Counted from the first letter of the stretch, positions 1 to 8,442 are shown. The stretch is DNA of 64,000 nucleotides from Peribacillus deserti (GCF_002863585.1 NZ_PGUY01000013.1:1-64000); one strand, 5' to 3'. Notes: generated by a model from the sequence alone, not told the origin. Numbers and translations: made by a program.

Positions 1-98
1 TTCTATAAAATACTGAGAATACTGGAGAAAACGTGAGTTTTCACTTTGTTTATTGAGGGAGGTAGTAAAAAAAGCTATTGAACACAGCATATCTTTGC

Positions 99-533
99 TT
101 ACATACCCCTTTCATCTGCAAATTTCATCATTTCTTCATCTATGGTTTTAACTAATACTTGATTACTATACATATTTAAAACAACTTCTTTTAAATCATC
201 TTCAATATGGATTTCTGCTTCCATACGTATTTTAGCTGGTTCTCCTTGATAAATAACATGAAAGCTCCCAATTTCTTTTATTTCGTTATTTTCCTCCATT
301 TTTTCAATTTTAGATTGAATCGCTTTTATGTCAGATTCAGTAAAACCAGAGTCTAAAACAGAAGACAATTCTATTAAAAACGGTTGTACCTTTTCAAGGT
401 CAAAATTCATTGCCGCAGCAGGTGGTGGTTCAGTGTTGTTTACATTGTTCTTTTTGATAAACATATAGATCGTAACTCCAATTAAAACTATAAGTATAAG
501 ACAAGTGATTACATTTTTCATATAGAATTTCAT
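99..533 (-). CDS. Small membrane-anchored protein of unknown function
   Basis: This 144-residue protein has one hydrophobic segment at about residues 8-26, preceded by Lys and followed by KKN, which fits an N-terminal signal anchor with the rest outside the cell. The exported part (about residues 45-144) is acidic and rich in Glu and Ile, with no cysteine pair or catalytic motif that I recognise. There is no lipobox: the only early Cys lies inside the hydrophobic segment. Met5 is an alternative start, because AAAGG lies only one base before Met1 but about 11 bases before Met5. The family is not recognised. Confidence 0.6.
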   Translation of the reverse strand: MKFYMKNVITCLILIVLIGVTIYMFIKKNNVNNTEPPPAAAMNFDLEKVQPFLIELSSVLDSGFTESDIKAIQSKIEKMEENNEIKEIGSFHVIYQGEPAKIRMEAEIHIEDDLKEVVLNMYSNQVLVKTIDEEMMKFADERGM

Positions 534-842
534 GCCTTTCTTTTATCAGCCAAAGATAAAGGGATTCTTAATAAACTAAAGGTTGAGCCTACTTGGGGAA
601 CGCTCTCCATCAGCAATAAAGATATTTTCTGTTCCTATCAAAAATACACATGTACACGGTCACTAGCAAAACCTTACCTTACCAAAAGAGATTTTAGTTC
701 AATAGCTGTGGAGGCAAATGATTTTTTTCAAAACTAGTTTAGTAAGAGTTCTTTCTAACGGATAAATAGTAAGAGGTAGTATAATTAAATGTAGTATGAT
801 TTAAAATGAAAACGAACCACCCCATCTAAGGAGTTGAATAAA
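534..842. other. Intergenic region, A/T-rich
   Basis: This 309-base gap separates the leftward gene at 99-533 from the rightward gene at 843. A TATAAT lies at 780-785 and could be a -10 element for the downstream gene, but I see no convincing -35 at the usual distance. No coding potential or strong hairpin was noticed. Confidence 0.4.
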
Positions 843-1352
843 GTGAATACCGAATTAGAAAACGGAATTGAGGTACCATTAACAGATATAGATCGATTAA
901 ATGCTTATGTAAAGAAAAAAGTAAGTACCTATCAAAAGAAATGGGATATAAATGGCTCTTTAAATTTAAACGAGAAGATCAGGTGGTTTATTTCCTGGAA
1001 CTGGGCAGCCTTGCTGTTTTCATCTCTATGGTTCGCCTACAGAAAGATGTATAAGATTGCATTAATTATAGCAATTGGAACACTCTTAACTTCCAGTCTA
1101 TCAGACTATTTACTTGGTAATGCAAGCTGGATATATACTATTGCCGAAATGATTGGAATTGGTATAATAGCAAACTATCTATACTTAAGAAAAGCAAACA
1201 AGGATATATTAAAGATAAAAGAAAAAGGCTTAAAAACTCAAGATGAATTAAACGAATTGGGCAGGGCTGGTGGAACAAGTGTGGGTGCTGTGTGGTTACT
1301 CATAGGATTAAATATTATTCTGGCGATAGCGATGTACTTGATTTTTGGATAA
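843..1352 (+). CDS. DUF2628-like membrane protein
   Basis: The protein (about 169 residues) has a soluble N-terminal 45 residues and then a WFISWNWAALLF-type segment. That segment followed by WFAYRKMY is typical of DUF2628 proteins, small polytopic membrane proteins of unknown function. Three to four hydrophobic segments follow (about residues 50-65, 75-92, 95-115 and 150-168). An upstream TTG at 834 is in frame but touches the ribosome binding site; AAGGAG at 828-833 is correctly spaced from GTG 843, so I start there. A small gene follows 10 bases downstream in the same direction, suggesting co-transcription. Confidence 0.65.
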   Translation: MNTELENGIEVPLTDIDRLNAYVKKKVSTYQKKWDINGSLNLNEKIRWFISWNWAALLFSSLWFAYRKMYKIALIIAIGTLLTSSLSDYLLGNASWIYTIAEMIGIGIIANYLYLRKANKDILKIKEKGLKTQDELNELGRAGGTSVGAVWLLIGLNIILAIAMYLIFG

Positions 1353-1362
1353 ATAGGTAACA

Positions 1363-1758
1363 TTGAAACTAGTACTACCCATGGGAGTGATGAAGGTGGA
1401 AATTCCAGACGAGTTAAACCTAATATCTGTATTCGCTTCAATTCCTAAAAGAATAGATAAAACAGAATGTTTTTATTATGATAAATCCACCTATTCATTT
1501 GAAAATGATAATGAAGTATTTAAGATAATAATGTCGCCTTTCTATCAAGAGTTTACCCTCAGAGTAACAGATAAGAAATCGAATACCGTTTTGTCCTATT
1601 TAGAATTACTTTCAGTAAGGAAACTTGAAGTTGTAGAGGATAGCAAGGATCATTCAGCGATCCGATTGTTTCACGGAGAGGCAGACAGATTCGAAAATGT
1701 TATTGATATTTCATTTAAGCCTAAATACAAAATAATTTTCAGAGAACAAAACCGTTAA
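1363..1758 (+). CDS. Hypothetical protein, probable second gene of a two-gene operon
   Basis: This open frame of 131 codons begins with TTG 1363 after a weak AGGT site and follows the DUF2628-like gene by 10 bases. The product looks soluble, with alternating charged and hydrophobic residues and no membrane segment, signal or known motif. The start is uncertain: ATG 1381 and ATG 1390 are in frame but have no better ribosome binding site. I do not recognise the family. The spacing suggests it is translated from the same transcript as its neighbour. Confidence 0.5.
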   Translation: MKLVLPMGVMKVEIPDELNLISVFASIPKRIDKTECFYYDKSTYSFENDNEVFKIIMSPFYQEFTLRVTDKKSNTVLSYLELLSVRKLEVVEDSKDHSAIRLFHGEADRFENVIDISFKPKYKIIFREQNR

Positions 1759-1814
1759 TTAACTTTAATTTTTAACTTTTTTACAAAGATTGTTAATAAA
1801 TGTATTTAAAATAA

Positions 1815-2060
1815 TGGGCGTTATTTCAACAAGTAACGCTATTAGAGGGGGACACACAAAGTGGAGGATGTATTGGAATAGATGATGAAAAAAATGCAAC
1901 TAAATTATCCAGGATTGAAGATTGTTCTCCAGTCGTTAGATATTTGTACCATAAGAGTTCATCAGTTAGAGAATCTACAATTCTGTCATTAAAGGCGTGT
2001 AAGAGTTCTGAGGCAGAGAAAGAATGTCCCAACCAGCCTCAATCATGTTTCTACAAGTAG
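1815..2060 (+). pseudogene. Possible decayed Cys-containing coding remnant
   Basis: A frame of 81 sense codons is open between stops from 1815 to 2060 and reads like protein (segments such as IDDEKNATKLSRIEDC and SSSVRESTILSLKACKSS), with five Cys in the second part. It has no ATG, GTG or TTG start in frame. A GAGGGGGA ribosome-binding-like site at about 1845-1852 precedes a GTG in another frame that stops after six codons. A frameshifted or truncated small gene would explain this; chance cannot be excluded. Confidence 0.2.
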
Positions 2061-2115
2061 GGGACGAACGTTTAGCTGACGAGGTCACGCCCCACGGGTG
2101 CTTACGTTCTACCCC
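2060..2115. other. Structured G/C-rich element
   Basis: In A/T-rich surroundings, GGGG (2060-2063) and GAACG (2066-2070) pair with CGTTC (2105-2109) and CCCC (2112-2115) across a symmetrical 2x2 internal loop. The interior contains a small TGAC-GAG-GTCA hairpin. It may be a structured RNA or a mobile-element end; I cannot identify it. Confidence 0.35.
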
Positions 2116-2148
2116 GGCTACCGTTTATAAATAAAACCATATAAAAAT

Positions 2149-2174
2149 GGTCAACCAGAAATATCTGGCTGACC
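2149..2174 (-). terminator. Hairpin with leftward T-run
   Basis: GGTCAACCAG (2149-2158) pairs with CTGGCTGACC (2165-2174) with one mismatch. On the minus strand the stem is followed by ATTTTTAT, so it looks like a rho-independent terminator facing left, behind the folE terminator. Confidence 0.45.
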
Positions 2175-2276
2175 TATAATACGAACGGGTGCTTTAATTG
2201 TACAAAGTGTTTATATTTTATGTTGGTAAAATATCGAAACGTATTTATTGTTGAATTATGGGCCATTAATGAATAG

Positions 2277-2315
2277 AAAAATGAACCTATTTGTAGTCAG
2301 ACAGGTTCATTTTTT
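2277..2315. terminator. Bidirectional terminator after folE
   Basis: ATGAACCT (2281-2288) pairs with AGGTTCAT (2303-2310). It is flanked by AAAA on the left and TTTTT on the right, so it can end transcription from either side; folE reads into it from the right. Confidence 0.7.
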
Positions 2316-2321
2316 GCCAAA

Positions 2322-2966
2322 TTATTTTAGAAGATGTAGAACTTCTGCCCTTGCATGTCTGTCTTCTTCAAACATCCCACGCATAGTTGATGTAACGGTA
2401 GTGGCTCCCGCTTTTTTAACTCCACGTCCACACATACAATAATGTTCTGCTTCTAAAATAACTGCAATTGCTTTTGGGTTCAGTACCTTATTAATAGCAT
2501 CGGCAATTTCCTGCGTGAGACGCTCTTGTACTTGAAATCGATTAGCATAACCGTCCACAAGGCGGGCAAATTTTGAAAGACCCGTAATCTTATCACTAGG
2601 TATGTAAGCAATATGTGCCATCCCAAAAAATGGAGCGAAGTGATGTTCACACAGTGAGTTGAAAGGGATATTCTTAACTAAGACAATATCATCATGAGTT
2701 ACTTCAAATGTTTTGTCTAAATGTTCACTTGGGTCCTCTTGGTACCCTTTTGTGTATTCCAAAATGGCTTTCAAAAATCGGTATGGTGATTCTTGTAAAC
2801 CATCACGGCTGGGATCATCCCCAGCTAATTGGATTAAATCTTGAATGGAAGACATAATATTTTCTGCCAGAGCTATTTCTTCTTGATTTAAGTTACGTCC
2901 AATAACATTCTGTAATTTCATTAATTGATTTTCATTAATATTTATATTTTTTAAAAGTATATTCAT
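2322..2966 (-). CDS. folE: GTP cyclohydrolase I (FolE type)
   Basis: This enzyme opens GTP to 7,8-dihydroneopterin triphosphate, the first step of folate and pterin synthesis, and is a cytoplasmic decamer in known relatives. At 214 residues the length is normal. The zinc ligands are visible in NSLCEHHFAPF (about residues 105-115) and EHYCMCGRG (about 175-183); the RDGLQESPYR and GLSKFARLVD segments are also characteristic. The ATG at 2966 follows GGGGGTT. A terminator-like hairpin lies only about 45 bases upstream, so expression may depend on a short promoter or on read-through. Bacilli usually carry folE (mtrA) elsewhere, so this may be a second copy. An SDR enzyme gene lies upstream in the same direction. 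Confidence 0.93.
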   Translation of the reverse strand: MNILLKNININENQLMKLQNVIGRNLNQEEIALAENIMSSIQDLIQLAGDDPSRDGLQESPYRFLKAILEYTKGYQEDPSEHLDKTFEVTHDDIVLVKNIPFNSLCEHHFAPFFGMAHIAYIPSDKITGLSKFARLVDGYANRFQVQERLTQEIADAINKVLNPKAIAVILEAEHYCMCGRGVKKAGATTVTSTMRGMFEEDRHARAEVLHLLK

Positions 2967-3010
2967 GTGTGGTAACCCCCAAAAATATTTGTGAAAGCTA
3001 GATGCTTAAC

Positions 3011-3040
3011 AAAAAGGATAACTTTTTCTGGAAGTTATCC
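3011..3040 (-). terminator. Terminator or attenuator between the SDR gene and folE
   Basis: GGATAACTT (3016-3024) and AAGTTATCC (3032-3040) form a perfect 9-bp stem. Read leftward the stem is followed by TTTTT (3015-3011). It lies after the SDR gene and within the 5' region of folE, leaving only 44 bases before the folE ATG. Confidence 0.7.
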
Positions 3041-3104
3041 CTTAAAATCTTTTTATGTGTACATGTGTTTGGTTCGAAACAAAAATGCCATTCTAATTTA
3101 TCTT

Positions 3105-3884
3105 CTAAGAAGATAAAGATTTAAGCAATCTTTTCCGATTTACAACATGTACTCCACCAGATGCGGAAATTACACTGCCAGTAATCATCTCTGAATCTTC
3201 TTCGCATATAAACCTAATAAGCCGGGCAATATCTTCGCCTGTACCAGAGCGGCCGATCGGTGTATTTTCATCTTTTATCTTCCTTGCTATTTCAATATCT
3301 GTTTCTTTCATTTCTCCTACAATATCTCCGGGACAAATCATATTAGCTGTAATGCCGTATTCTGCCTCCTCAAGAGCTATTGTCCTAGTTAAAGATACAA
3401 GCCCCACTTTCGCTGCACTAAAGGCAGAACGATATATCCAGCCCGGTGTATGTTCCGCATCTTGAAAGCCGTAAGTAATGATTCTGCCAAACTTTTGTTC
3501 CCTCATAATAGGAATAGTTAATTTAAGGAAATGAAACACAGAACTTAAATTTCCGTCTATTAACTCATGCCATTCACTATCTTCATAATCAACTAATTTT
3601 TTCCGTTCAAATATGTATGGACCTGCATTATTTATAAGGTAATCAATACGTCCAAATCTGTTCATTGCTTGTGTAACAATATGTACTATATCTTCTTTCT
3701 TAGTAATATCACCTTGAATAAATTGCAATTGGTCCTTATATTGATCCCATTCCTTCACTAATTCCTCTATTCTAGTGAAATCACTTCGATAATTTACTGT
3801 AACAGAGCAGCCTTTTTGAAGAAATTGCTCTGTTACCTTCTTTCCAAGTCCTTTAGAACCAGCTGTTATCACTGCATGCCTCAT
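3105..3884 (-). CDS. SDR-family oxidoreductase with Phe in place of the catalytic Tyr
   Basis: This 259-residue protein is a classical short-chain dehydrogenase: a Rossmann cofactor site (TAGSKGLGKK, about residues 7-16), NNAG at about residue 87 and a C-terminal GG motif. The expected YxxxK active site reads FSAAK (codon TTT for Phe), although a Tyr lies four residues earlier (IYRSAF). Close Bacillus relatives, as I remember them, share this change, so it may be a subfamily trait rather than damage. The substrate is unknown. The position next to folE hints at pteridine reduction (FolM-like), but that is inference. The start ATG has AGGCAGGGA upstream. Confidence 0.8.
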   Translation of the reverse strand: MRHAVITAGSKGLGKKVTEQFLQKGCSVTVNYRSDFTRIEELVKEWDQYKDQLQFIQGDITKKEDIVHIVTQAMNRFGRIDYLINNAGPYIFERKKLVDYEDSEWHELIDGNLSSVFHFLKLTIPIMREQKFGRIITYGFQDAEHTPGWIYRSAFSAAKVGLVSLTRTIALEEAEYGITANMICPGDIVGEMKETDIEIARKIKDENTPIGRSGTGEDIARLIRFICEEDSEMITGSVISASGGVHVVNRKRLLKSLSS

Positions 3885-4449
3885 AGAATTCCCTGCCTCA
3901 ATATTAAGATAATCAAAAAATAATTTAACACTTAAGTTCTATAGACCTTATAAAAATACTTCTTTACCCACGACCTAAATAATTAATTTAAGGCCTTGTA
4001 AAGTAACTATTGCCTCTTAACTAATCTGTATATTGTTTTATGGTTAAGATTCTGTTAATGATCTATTATAAAAATATGCCAACATTTTTAATACCTAAAA
4101 CCCCTTAATTTTCAAACCGAACAACTATTAAACGGCTTAAACTCTAGTTCCAACATCTTCCCCAATGTATTCCGGTAAATTAATTGTATTAATAATACAG
4201 CATTTTCGATAAATACACTACCAAAATTTTCATATTAATAATTTTTTAGTGAATATACTCAAATATTAAGATAGTCTTAACTTAATTCTATTATTTTCAT
4301 AAATATCGTCGGCTTATCTCCAAGGTTTTTCATGAAGGATAAGCCCATGCTGGAACCAAAGAGGAAAGTTAATCCATTTTCATAGATTAAACATAAACTT
4401 ATTAGTTTTAATTTTTATGGGGATTGAATTTTCACTTTTACGTAAGAAT
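3885..4449. other. Long A/T-rich gap without a recognisable gene
   Basis: These 565 bases hold no convincing coding frame. GGCTTATC (4311-4318) and GATAAGCC (4338-4345) form an 8-bp stem without a T-run; it lies downstream of the leftward Nudix gene and may be a weak terminator or a processing site. The rest probably contains the promoter of the SDR gene, which I could not place. Confidence 0.4.
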
Positions 4450-4917
4450 TTATATCAACTCTAATTTTTGAATTTGTATTAAACATTGAGGCAAAATCTC
4501 ATCTTTCATAATAAAACTAAATTCAGAATGGTTTTTAATATTTTCAGGTAGTTTTGCCAGCAACACCGGTCCATTAGTTTCAAAATAATCGTGTTTTGGT
4601 TTTAATTCACAAAGATGAGTAAAATATACGGATTTCACAAATGGTTCGGCTACGCCATAGACCTTATACTGTCCGAGAAATTGCAAATTAGAAGCAATCC
4701 CACCTGTTTCTTCATAAACTTCACGAATGCCAGCCTCTTCGATGGTTTCTCCTTTTTCTCGCTTTCCACCTGGAAATTCTAGGCCTCGCTTATTATTGTG
4801 CGTTAACACCCAGTGGTCTTGAAATCTACATATCACTAATGTATGCCATGGTTCGCCAAACTCAGGCTTAGGTGAATACTCCACTAAACAATCATTTACA
4901 TCTCTAAATTGTATCAT
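4450..4917 (-). CDS. ytkD: YtkD-like Nudix nucleoside triphosphatase
   Basis: The 155-residue protein has the Nudix box GGKREKGETIEEAG...REVYEETGG (about residues 50-72), which binds the metal and hydrolyses nucleoside diphosphate linkages. The overall pattern (VICRF, LEFPGGK, LGQYKVYG, DYFETNGPVL, FSFIMKD) matches B. subtilis YtkD, a (d)NTP/8-oxo-dGTP hydrolase that limits oxidative mutation. The ATG has AAAGGAGCG about eight bases upstream. It appears monocistronic. The match to YtkD is from memory of the family. Confidence 0.85.
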   Translation of the reverse strand: MIQFRDVNDCLVEYSPKPEFGEPWHTLVICRFQDHWVLTHNNKRGLEFPGGKREKGETIEEAGIREVYEETGGIASNLQFLGQYKVYGVAEPFVKSVYFTHLCELKPKHDYFETNGPVLLAKLPENIKNHSEFSFIMKDEILPQCLIQIQKLELI

Positions 4918-5160
4918 CTACGTCGCTCCTTTTCTCTAAGATACAAGAACTCTTGAGATGGGAAAAGAAAAAAGTATACCCCATTCACAGAAAAAAATGA
5001 ATATTATTTATATATGAATTTATCCTTTTTTACTCTTTAGTAAAGGAATCAATTTGTGAGAGTCTTTGAAAAGTTTTTCATTCAAGGTGAAGCCTCTAGA
5101 AAGAAAATCGCATCCTTAAACGCTAACTCAACCCTTTAGTAACAGAAGGAGGGGTAAGTT

Positions 5161-5401
5161 ATGTCAGTAGTAGAATGGATTGAAACAATGCATTTTAACC
5201 AACGTGATGGAGTAAATGGATAATCCACGCTGGTACGTTACAATCAATCTTTTGGGAACGAATCTGGAAGCAAGAAGTATGGAAAAAGTGGAAATTGAAC
5301 GCAATGATAACGATCGGCTTCATTGTTGGATTAAAGATAGTTCATGCGAATATGTTACATCGGCCATTGCCAGCCTAATTATGGCGTGCCGCTGGGAGTA
5401 A
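5161..5401 (+). pseudogene. Frameshifted Imm53-like immunity protein gene
   Basis: AAGGAGGGG leads to ATG 5161, encoding MSVVEWIETMHFNQRDGVNG and then stop. Overlapping the stop in another frame, ATG 5216 continues with DNPRWYVTINLLGTNLEARS and IERNDNDRLHCWIKD. Joined, these match the start and middle of Imm53-family immunity proteins (WIE.W..NQCDGDWEHSYGI, DNPGWSVTIDL, in my memory of the family). The piece between them is missing, and the end after DSSCEY no longer resembles the family. I conclude it is a decayed orphan immunity gene with no toxin gene nearby. Confidence 0.7.
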
Positions 5402-5789
5402 ATGCAAAACTCACAACGTCGCCGCCTCGATTGGTGATCGAGTGAGGCGTGATGTGAATATTAAGTTAGTTAAAAACGTCTATATTTTGTGAATAAATGT
5501 AAATGCACTTAAACAAACAGATGTATTAGTCGAAAAAAACAGTTAAAAGATTTAACACAACAGGACCTTCCTTTAAGGTCCTGTTAATGCCTTAAAAGTA
5601 TCACGTTAATGACCTTTAACGTGAATACCGATTTCTTCTGTCCACTTAACCCGCTTATTAAACTAAAAGGAGGTGTATTAAAACGTATGACTACTTCCCA
5701 GAGTATTTACTATTTCTTATAGGCAAGAGATAGACCTAGACCTGTCTAACAAAAAATTGTTCTAAAAAAGTATATTAAACGATTGTTCC
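5402..5789. other. Gap with two strong hairpins and a mini-ORF
   Basis: An 11-bp perfect inverted repeat, AACAGGACCTT (5559-5569) with AAGGTCCTGTT (5575-5585), is followed 16 bases later by an 8-bp one, CACGTTAA (5602-5609) with TTAACGTG (5616-5623). Neither has a clear T-run. A strong site AAGGAGGTG (5667-5675) precedes an 11-codon ORF at 5687-5722 that does not resemble a known leader peptide and may be a gene stub. Confidence 0.45.
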
Positions 5790-7328
5790 CTAATGAAACG
5801 TGACTTTTTTCTTAATTTGGTAATGTAATTGCAATACGGGAATACCAAAGAGATAACTAATATGATAGGCTTTTATCACTCTATCTTCATTCCAAACATC
5901 TATGGTCTCGTTAATGGGCAGCCTGATTTTCTTTTTAAGAATGGTAAGGTAAACCCCATTATGGTCATCCTTTCTTTTGTCGGAAAGAGATGTAAGAGAA
6001 ACACCGCCCCCTGAAAAATGATTGATACGAAGTACACTTGTCATTCCTCCAAAAGGAAGCGGAAAATAGACATTATAGAACCGTTCATTCTTGTTGTTCT
6101 GATGGGTGGAATATGCAGCAACGTATATCGCCTTTTGGTTTTTTTTATCACTTCTTACCCAAGCTCGGACATTATTTCTTCCGTCTTTTTCGTCCTTTAT
6201 TTTAAACATCTCGCTGTTGACCTTCGTGTCGTTTTCATCCTGGAGGGTAGGAAAGTTCATCTGTTCCATCTTCATGGACCATCTTTTATATAAAAGGGCA
6301 AACGGGTAGACCAGTCTGTTCCACTTTGGCTGGACATCCATATCATAGCTGACAGTGTTCACATAAAAGTCAACAATATTCGGATGAATATCAGATGGAT
6401 GGAACCCTGTATGCTCGAACATGTTCATCTCGTCCACCATTCCGTGTGGGTGATCTTGGACCATGTCAATTAAATCGTGCCGCTCAAAAAAGTCAATGCC
6501 GATTTTATTGTCCCCAATGATCGATGAAAATGGAATAACGGTCATATCGAAATGACTTTTTGGTGACAGTCTCAAGTAGCCAATCAAACCTAGACCCGTA
6601 AAGAGGATAGCGTTCACGATTCCGTGGAAATAAATCATAAACGGAATATCCACCGTTCTAAAGGAATACAGAATAGATAAGAACATGGTAAATAGTATGG
6701 TTGCAGAGGACAGGCTGATGAATGTGCTTTTTAATCTAAAAGAGAAAAAGGCATATAGGATTAAGCCAATGGCAAACAAGATAACTGAAAAGATTTCGAA
6801 GGTCCTTGAATACGTGATGCCGATCGCAACCAAAATGGGAGATGAAATGAAGACCATACTGATAAAGGTATACCATTTAGGCAAAGATGCCAGGTTTTTC
6901 AATTCTCTCCCCATCAAGCTGAGAAACAATAGGGCAAAAAGACTGGAATAATGAAAGTGAATCGCTGTGAGAAGTGCTATCGTAGAAGAAAATCCATAAA
7001 GACTCCAATCCATTTGATAAACAATAAACCAGATTCCCCCAACAGGCAGGTACATCAATGAAAAGTCAATTAAAGTTTCTTCAATATAAAATCCTCCTCT
7101 TTTGAACAAACGCCACATTGCATACACGCATGCCATCAAACAAAAGAAAAACCAAAAGAAGGATAATACAGGAAACCAAAAAGAAAAAACAGCTGATAAC
7201 GCAAAAACAGGGTGAGTAGTACGTAATAGTTTTAACATCCCGCTATTGTCTTGGATAAGTTTGAAATGCAGTGGAATATAAAACACAATTGATAATAAGA
7301 TGATGATTTGTAAGAATAATAATTCCAT
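5790..7328 (-). CDS. yndJ: YndJ-family membrane protein
   Basis: This 512-residue protein has about eight hydrophobic segments in its first 270 residues and then a soluble part of about 240 residues, which starts after YLRLSPKSHF and includes FFERHDLIDMVQDHPHG. That layout and size fit the YndJ family of Bacillus, of unknown function; some databases call it a transporter without direct proof. The ATG follows AAGGGGGTAA. It sits between leftward genes with no overlap. No catalytic motif was recognised in the soluble part. Confidence 0.75.
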   Translation of the reverse strand: MELLFLQIIILLSIVFYIPLHFKLIQDNSGMLKLLRTTHPVFALSAVFSFWFPVLSFFWFFFCLMACVYAMWRLFKRGGFYIEETLIDFSLMYLPVGGIWFIVYQMDWSLYGFSSTIALLTAIHFHYSSLFALLFLSLMGRELKNLASLPKWYTFISMVFISSPILVAIGITYSRTFEIFSVILFAIGLILYAFFSFRLKSTFISLSSATILFTMFLSILYSFRTVDIPFMIYFHGIVNAILFTGLGLIGYLRLSPKSHFDMTVIPFSSIIGDNKIGIDFFERHDLIDMVQDHPHGMVDEMNMFEHTGFHPSDIHPNIVDFYVNTVSYDMDVQPKWNRLVYPFALLYKRWSMKMEQMNFPTLQDENDTKVNSEMFKIKDEKDGRNNVRAWVRSDKKNQKAIYVAAYSTHQNNKNERFYNVYFPLPFGGMTSVLRINHFSGGGVSLTSLSDKRKDDHNGVYLTILKKKIRLPINETIDVWNEDRVIKAYHISYLFGIPVLQLHYQIKKKVTFH

Positions 7329-7430
7329 ATGGGTTACCCCCTTTTATAACTAAAAGTTGAATAAAACAATGATAGTAGACAGGATTTAGTTGAATAAGAG
7401 AAAATTAATTTAACAATATAAGATGGCGGC

Positions 7431-7637
7431 TTAATTGAATGTTAAAGGGGCAGAGGATAACCTCTGACCTTTTTTGTTGTAGTAATTCTCTTGAACCGTT
7501 AAGAATTTTATAGGGACTGAGACTATTAAAAGAAGAACACCAATGATGAAGATGATGTTAACTTTTACATATTTATTAAGGGACTCACAGCTGTAAGTCC
7601 CCAGTTTACAAATAAACCACGATTCCCGTTTTATCAT
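7431..7637 (-). CDS. Possible small single-pass membrane protein
   Basis: This 68-codon frame overlaps the 3' end of the phosphatase gene by 32 bases and contains one clear hydrophobic segment (IIFIIGVLLLIVSVPI, about residues 28-43) followed by a basic end. The ATG has no good ribosome binding site, so it may be translationally coupled to the upstream gene or may not be translated. Family unknown. Confidence 0.3.
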   Translation of the reverse strand: MIKRESWFICKLGTYSCESLNKYVKVNIIFIIGVLLLIVSVPIKFLTVQENYYNKKGQRLSSAPLTFN

Positions 7638-8442
7638 CCGACTTTTTGAACCGGATATATTCTACACATTCTGGATCGTTTTCTTCAAGGTCAATCAGCT
7701 CTTTTGCATATTGTTCAAGACCGCGGGAAAGGATTGCATCTGCAGTCTGCTTCCAAGGTTCACTCTCAGCCAATTCAGGAGGCAGAAATAAGCCATCTGT
7801 TAACAGGATAAGATGGGTCAGGCAGGCTGAATTAATTTTCCCATATTCTAAGAAGTCTGCCGCCTCAGCTTCTCCATTTAAAACTCCGTATCCGCCTCTA
7901 GCATTACTCTGGTAACGATTGTTTTTTAATTTGTCTGCAACAGTCGCAAATAGTTCTTCTCGGGTTTTCAGCCCTCGCGCCATCCCGTCTTTCCAGATAT
8001 CGAAAGCCTCTGCTTCTAAGTGGGAAACCTGCATACGGGTCAAAGGGCGGACCTCTCCATCAGCGTACACCGCAAGGATCATGCAGTCGCCGGTCTGTAT
8101 GAATTCAACGCCGTCTTCTGTTATTTTTACTATAGCGAGGGCGGTGCCCCAGAGTTCGTCTTTCTTAATGATATCAATATTTTCTTCAGTCATTCTCTTG
8201 TTAAGAATGGTGTTTGCGGACATAACATGGTCCTTTAAGTTCTCAATTTGGTGGAGCGATTCAAAATAAGATTTAACAATTTGGGAAGCTAAAAAACCAC
8301 CTGTATCCCCTTTACTATTCAGGTAAGGAACTAAGGAGGAAACCCCGTCTAAAACGCCAAATACTTTTCTTTCCGGATTGATAAACAGTGCATCTTCATT
8401 TAACAGTCCGACTCCTTGGTGGGTGTACGATTCATAGTTCAC
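7606..8442 (-). CDS. PP2C-like serine/threonine phosphatase domain protein
   Basis: This 278-residue protein shows the PP2C (PPM) metal-site series: NEDAL (about residue 15), FGVLDGVSS (about 28-36), GTALAIV (about 104-110), QTGDCMI (about 116-122), LLTDGLF (about 213-219) and DDKTGIVVYL at the C-terminus. It should be a metal-dependent phosphoprotein phosphatase acting in the cytoplasm; there is no membrane segment or extra domain. The start is GTG 8442 with GGGGGA seven bases upstream. The partner kinase is not in the window. The acceptor protein is unknown. Confidence 0.82.
   Translation of the reverse strand: MNYESYTHQGVGLLNEDALFINPERKVFGVLDGVSSLVPYLNSKGDTGGFLASQIVKSYFESLHQIENLKDHVMSANTILNKRMTEENIDIIKKDELWGTALAIVKITEDGVEFIQTGDCMILAVYADGEVRPLTRMQVSHLEAEAFDIWKDGMARGLKTREELFATVADKLKNNRYQSNARGGYGVLNGEAEAADFLEYGKINSACLTHLILLTDGLFLPPELAESEPWKQTADAILSRGLEQYAKELIDLEENDPECVEYIRFKKSDDKTGIVVYL

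Noticed and set aside
1826-2032. Leftward 68-codon ORF
   Set aside because: No ribosome binding site or family match; it lies opposite a more protein-like rightward frame.
2248-2442. Rightward 64-codon ORF over the folE end
   Set aside because: Crosses the folE terminator and is antisense to conserved folE codons.
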